DNA of 25,518 bases from a virus: positions 1 through 25,518 of the IMG/VR virus record IMGVR_UViG_3300030109_003494, one strand, 5' to 3'. Position 1 is the stretch's first letter; each line of letters starts with the position of its first letter. A program made the position numbers and the translations under genes. Under the pieces are notes generated by a model. That model made no database searches. It was given only the letters and a program-made list of their open reading frames with translations, and was not told where the DNA came from. This document shows positions 22,741 to 25,518 of the stretch, in pieces.

Positions 22741-22768
22741 TTGATTTCAATCAAAACATGTTTACATT
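22741..22768 (+). promoter_or_regulatory. Promoter with palindromic operator-like site
   Basis: TTGATT (22741-22746) and TACATT (22763-22768) are 16 bases apart, upstream of the gene at 22805. TTGATT-TC-AATCAA (22741-22754) is a perfect inverted repeat that covers the -35 and could bind a repressor. Confidence 0.4.
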
Positions 22769-22804
22769 AGGTTCTCACCAAAATTAACAATCACAGGAGC
22801 AAAT

Positions 22805-22990
22805 ATGGAAAACCAAGAAATAAACAAAGCCATTGCCTACCTTGCAGATAAGGTGAGCAAATATCATGAAAGACTAATAGCTATGGAAAGAGATGTAGAA
22901 AGACATGTTAAAAATGTTGATCAACATTGTAATGGAGATTGTGATTGTAAGAAATCAGAGCCAGAGCTTATAAAAGCTTTGCGAACTTAA
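22805..22990 (+). CDS. Small helical protein with Cys-rich tail
   Basis: A 61-residue product with AGGAG upstream. Residues 1-40 are an amphipathic helix (NKAIAYLADKVSKYHERLIA). H41-C42-NGDCDC (C42, C46, C48) follows, which may bind a metal. It is rightward against the flow of the virion genes and converges with the next gene with a four-base overlap. Family not recognised. Confidence 0.65.
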   Translation: MENQEINKAIAYLADKVSKYHERLIAMERDVERHVKNVDQHCNGDCDCKKSEPELIKALRT

Positions 22991-23253
22991 AGTTCTCCAC
23001 CTTCACCAAAAGTACCAGGCATTTTAACGACTCTGATGGTAACGTCTTTGGCTTTTGTTTCAGCCCAAAGTTTACCACAGTCGTTACATGTGCCAGTGGC
23101 TTTCTCTTCTTCGTCAACTTCATTACCACAATTATTACAATAAATTTTTACATACACTTCAGGTTTTAAAATAGGTATTTCTTTATCACCTACTTTTTCT
23201 GTGCCAATTTGCTCAGCGTCTTGTACCTTTTTACCTATGCTATCGTCTGCCAT
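22987..23253 (-). CDS. Zinc-ribbon protein
   Basis: An 88-residue product. C39-NNC42-G and C56-NDC59-G form a classic zinc ribbon; acidic residues (VDEEEKATG) lie between the knuckles. The N-terminal 35 residues are charged and probably flexible. It overlaps the preceding structural gene by one base (TAATG), so it is made with the late proteins. It could be a small virion component or a late regulator; neither is shown. Confidence 0.7.
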   Translation of the reverse strand: MADDSIGKKVQDAEQIGTEKVGDKEIPILKPEVYVKIYCNNCGNEVDEEEKATGTCNDCGKLWAETKAKDVTIRVVKMPGTFGEGGEL

Positions 23254-23627
23254 TATGTAATCTCCATTAAACTTACCAATATTTTTACATTATTTCCAAG
23301 TATTTTAACAGCATCTTGTTGTTCTAAAACGACAGGATGTGTAAGTACCTCTAATTCTGCGCCATCAGCCAAACTATCTTTATATAATTCAATTTCTAAA
23401 GGTGAACTAGCATCATAATCTAGTACAGCAACAGTTGTTGTCACAGCACCACCTGTTTGATTTGATAATCTAATACTTTTTACAATAGCTGTAGTAGGTA
23501 AAATTGGTGGAACAGCGCCTTCATTAGCTGTAGGCACCGTGTAAACTGCTGTATTAGATCCTGTAGCAGTCTTAGAAAAACTTTTAAATAAATCAGCCAA
23601 GGAAGAAACTCCTTGCTGTGGATTCAT
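23253..23627 (-). CDS. Putative minor structural protein (beta-rich)
   Basis: A 124-residue product, mostly beta-strand-forming and rich in Thr, Val and Ala (SNTAVYTVPTANEGAVPPIL, then GGAVTTTVAVLDYD). Such compact strand-rich proteins next to tail genes are usually head- or tail-decorating components. Its start lies 35 bases inside the previous small gene. No Shine-Dalgarno better than AAAAG is present. Family not recognised. Confidence 0.65.
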   Translation of the reverse strand: MNPQQGVSSLADLFKSFSKTATGSNTAVYTVPTANEGAVPPILPTTAIVKSIRLSNQTGGAVTTTVAVLDYDASSPLEIELYKDSLADGAELEVLTHPVVLEQQDAVKILGNNVKILVSLMEIT

Positions 23628-23760
23628 CTTTTATATCTTGTTGAAATCCAAAGTTTAATTGTTGTGTAATTTGTTCAAGCACACGAATTAGTGCATCAAA
23701 TTGTGATGCTTCATATTCAGGTGTTGAATCTGGTAATCTTGTTGTTGCTATTTTAGCCAT
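23593..23760 (-). CDS. Small virion-block protein
   Basis: A 55-residue product. ATG at 23760 overlaps the stop of the large tail-like gene (TAATG), with GGAGG (on the minus strand) upstream. MAKIATTRLPDSTPEYEASQ, then FDALIRVLEQITQQLNFGF, is a short helical protein; its end overlaps the next gene in another frame by 35 bases. Such small proteins between tail genes often serve assembly, but nothing in it is diagnostic. Confidence 0.65.
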   Translation of the reverse strand: MAKIATTRLPDSTPEYEASQFDALIRVLEQITQQLNFGFQQDIKDESTARSFFLG

Positions 23761-25518
23761 TATCTACCTCCATCTGGTTTAACATCTAGTCTTAGCGTAC
23801 CATAACGCCAATTAGCGCCTGCTGCAGTGCTTCTTATGTCTACATTTGCTTGTCTACCTCTACCACGTAAATCAAATTTTGTCGTGCTTGTAGTTACACT
23901 TCTTGATATTGTTGAAGCTGTCTCTGATGGGAATGATTTAAAACCTAGTTTTATTGTTGCATCACCTACTTGATCTTTAAAATCTGGTATACCTCTACTT
24001 ATAGAAAGCATTTGTTGACCATCTTGTATATCAAAATCACCTGACGTTATGAATGCAGTCATAGCTGTGCCATCATCATCAAAACCAACTTCGTGTTCAT
24101 AAAATGTAGAAGCACCATCTGTTAAACCTATGACTGTAGGAGTTGTAGCTGTAGTTGTAGGAAAATATTTTGTTGCATAAGGTTGTTGATAGACACCATA
24201 ATCAGACCACGTTGTTCTATCAAGATTAGATGTATACCAAGTTTTTTCTAAGTAATTATAACTTACAGATCTATCTATCTGTGTAGAATTAGAAGAAGGA
24301 TAGAACCAAGTAATTTCATTAAACTCAGAATTAATACCTGCGTATGTTTCAGCATAATTTGCAATACTAAAATCTTCAAATACATAATCTTGTACACTAC
24401 AAGGTAATTTTTTAACTGTACCATCGTAAAGGTAAAAAGCATTTTGTGACATCCAATATGCTACACCGTTAATATCAACGGCTGAATGCACACCAACGGC
24501 GCCACAATTAGCACCTAACTGCACTAATGAAAATGTAAATGGAGCTCCTACAAATTGTAAAGCATGTAATGAGTTATCTGTCCATACCAGCACAGCGTTT
24601 CTAGATCTAACTGCTGATACAATCTTTGATCCATCTTGTATTCTAAATGACCCTGCCGTATTTGTTGCTGTAGGTGTCCATGTTGTAAAATCTTCTTGTG
24701 AAGAGAATCGTAAAAATAAATCATCTTGTGTTGTTGAATTACCTATCGTTGTTTCTGTACCAAATAAAAATATATGTCTATCGGGCATTGATACGAGATT
24801 AAATCTTGAATTTGTTGGAGCTTGAGAAATGACTGTAGCTCTTGTTCCTGTACCAGCCGACGTATCCCATCTGAATGTACCCCCTTTATGTACTGTAGCA
24901 ATTAAATCTTCACCAAAATTATCAAAGCTCCAGTTACGACCATCAAGTGTAACGGTAGACGTTGATCTTGGTGTATTCCATGTACTTGTATTCCATGTGC
25001 CAATACCCCAACCATAGCCATATACAGAAGCATCAGGTCCAATACTTATTTGATAATTAATATTACCAGTGCCTCCGCCACCACTTGTAGATCCAGAAGC
25101 ATTACTTGTTTGTGTTACAACATAACTATTAGTGTTAGTTATGGATGTAATTTCAAATTCTGCATTCATGTCTAATCCATCAATAGCTGAAAAAGAATCA
25201 AAGGTTACGAAGTCACCAATCAAAGCATTGTGACCACTGTCTGTTACTGTAACATTGTTTGTTCCATTTGTAGTAAAAGGATTTGAAATACTGCTTGTTG
25301 TTTTTCTTATAGGTGTTACGTCAGCAATCGTACCCTCTGTATAAATATAAAATTTTCTATCAGTTCCAAGAGCCGTGTACCGTACACCGTTTAGATCAGA
25401 CCATGCATGAATATCTCTTGCTACACCAATAATTGTATTATTAACAATCTTTTGCCAACCACCTACTTTTTGCGGTAAACCATAATGAAAACGTACATTA
25501 TCAGCGTCTATCCAACGT
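23760..25518 (-). CDS. Large tail/structural protein, 5' end beyond the window
   Basis: The frame is open to the right edge, so at least 585 residues are present and the true start lies beyond. A shorter reading from TTG 25223 would cut conserved-looking sequence. The visible N-terminal part reads DNVRFHYGLPQKVGGWQKI, then GVARDIHAWSDLNGVRY and KFYIYTEGTIADVTP, a pattern I know from structural proteins of marine podoviruses. The remainder is strand-rich with repeated Trp/Gly/Thr blades (WSFDNFGEDLIATVHKGGT, RFNLVSMPDRHIFLFG, AVLVWTDNSLHALQF) that suggest a beta-propeller-like fold. The C-terminus is RLDVKPDGGR. A tail or head-tail role is likely. Confidence 0.7.
   Translation of the reverse strand, partial: RWIDADNVRFHYGLPQKVGGWQKIVNNTIIGVARDIHAWSDLNGVRYTALGTDRKFYIYTEGTIADVTPIRKTTSSISNPFTTNGTNNVTVTDSGHNALIGDFVTFDSFSAIDGLDMNAEFEITSITNTNSYVVTQTSNASGSTSGGGGTGNINYQISIGPDASVYGYGWGIGTWNTSTWNTPRSTSTVTLDGRNWSFDNFGEDLIATVHKGGTFRWDTSAGTGTRATVISQAPTNSRFNLVSMPDRHIFLFGTETTIGNSTTQDDLFLRFSSQEDFTTWTPTATNTAGSFRIQDGSKIVSAVRSRNAVLVWTDNSLHALQFVGAPFTFSLVQLGANCGAVGVHSAVDINGVAYWMSQNAFYLYDGTVKKLPCSVQDYVFEDFSIANYAETYAGINSEFNEITWFYPSSNSTQIDRSVSYNYLEKTWYTSNLDRTTWSDYGVYQQPYATKYFPTTTATTPTVIGLTDGASTFYEHEVGFDDDGTAMTAFITSGDFDIQDGQQMLSISRGIPDFKDQVGDATIKLGFKSFPSETASTISRSVTTSTTKFDLRGRGRQANVDIRSTAAGANWRYGTLRLDVKPDGGR

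Overview
This looks like part of an AT-rich tailed-phage genome, probably a lytic marine podovirus-like virus of an alphaproteobacterium such as SAR11. The basis is gene content: a DEDDy/family A DNA polymerase, an AEP/TOTE-type primase, an SF1 and an SNF2 helicase, a small terminase-like protein, and a leftward block of glycine-, glutamine- and alanine-rich virion proteins including one of 1353 residues. The host and virion type are inferences from remembered relatives. I see no integrase, repressor, tRNA, rRNA, insertion sequence or CRISPR array. The large terminase, portal, capsid and lysin are not in the window.

Layout. Positions 1-180 are a non-coding stretch of hairpins and CAAGG/AAGCAGC direct repeats. 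A two-gene rightward cassette follows (GP88-like protein and a zinc-knuckle protein). It converges on a leftward pair, a PD-(D/E)XK nuclease and a small terminase-like protein. Positions 1875-2207 carry iteron-like ACAAGAC repeats, two palindromes, a terminator and a promoter, so they are a candidate origin or packaging region. Then come four tiny overlapping rightward genes (2208-2996) and a leftward operon (5196-2993): SNF2 helicase, ribbon-helix-helix protein, a small basic protein, a DnaJ-type zinc finger and a small hypothetical protein. An overlapping divergent promoter pair (5212-5247) separates this operon from the rightward replication module (5272-13504). That module encodes a coiled-coil protein, a putative ssDNA-binding protein, the primase, a C5-cytosine methyltransferase, a 57-residue protein, the SF1 helicase, a DUF6378-like protein, the polymerase, a second nuclease and a small exported protein. 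From 13501 to the right edge nearly everything is leftward: a membrane/coiled-coil protein, five large candidate internal virion or ejection proteins, then minor structural proteins and an edge-truncated putative tail protein. Two small rightward genes (22429-22710 and 22805-22990) interrupt this block, each with its own promoter-like sequence.

How the genes work together. The helicases, ssDNA-binding candidate, primase, polymerase and nucleases form a nearly self-sufficient replication and recombination set. Two of these proteins, the ssDNA-binding candidate and the primase, end in the same SSB-tail-like E-[VI]-P-F. The methyltransferase probably modifies phage DNA. The leftward block builds the virion and its DNA-ejection apparatus. 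Genes are tightly packed with ATGA, TAATG and GTGA overlaps, and six genes are too short for a usual 60-codon cutoff.

The most striking feature is at 8349-9122. A 257-codon reading frame with its own strong ribosome binding site lies wholly inside the methyltransferase gene in the +1 frame. It carries three [LM][WY]xTP motifs and a conserved-looking C-terminus. The methyltransferase itself appears to start at an AUU codon directly behind a strong Shine-Dalgarno sequence.
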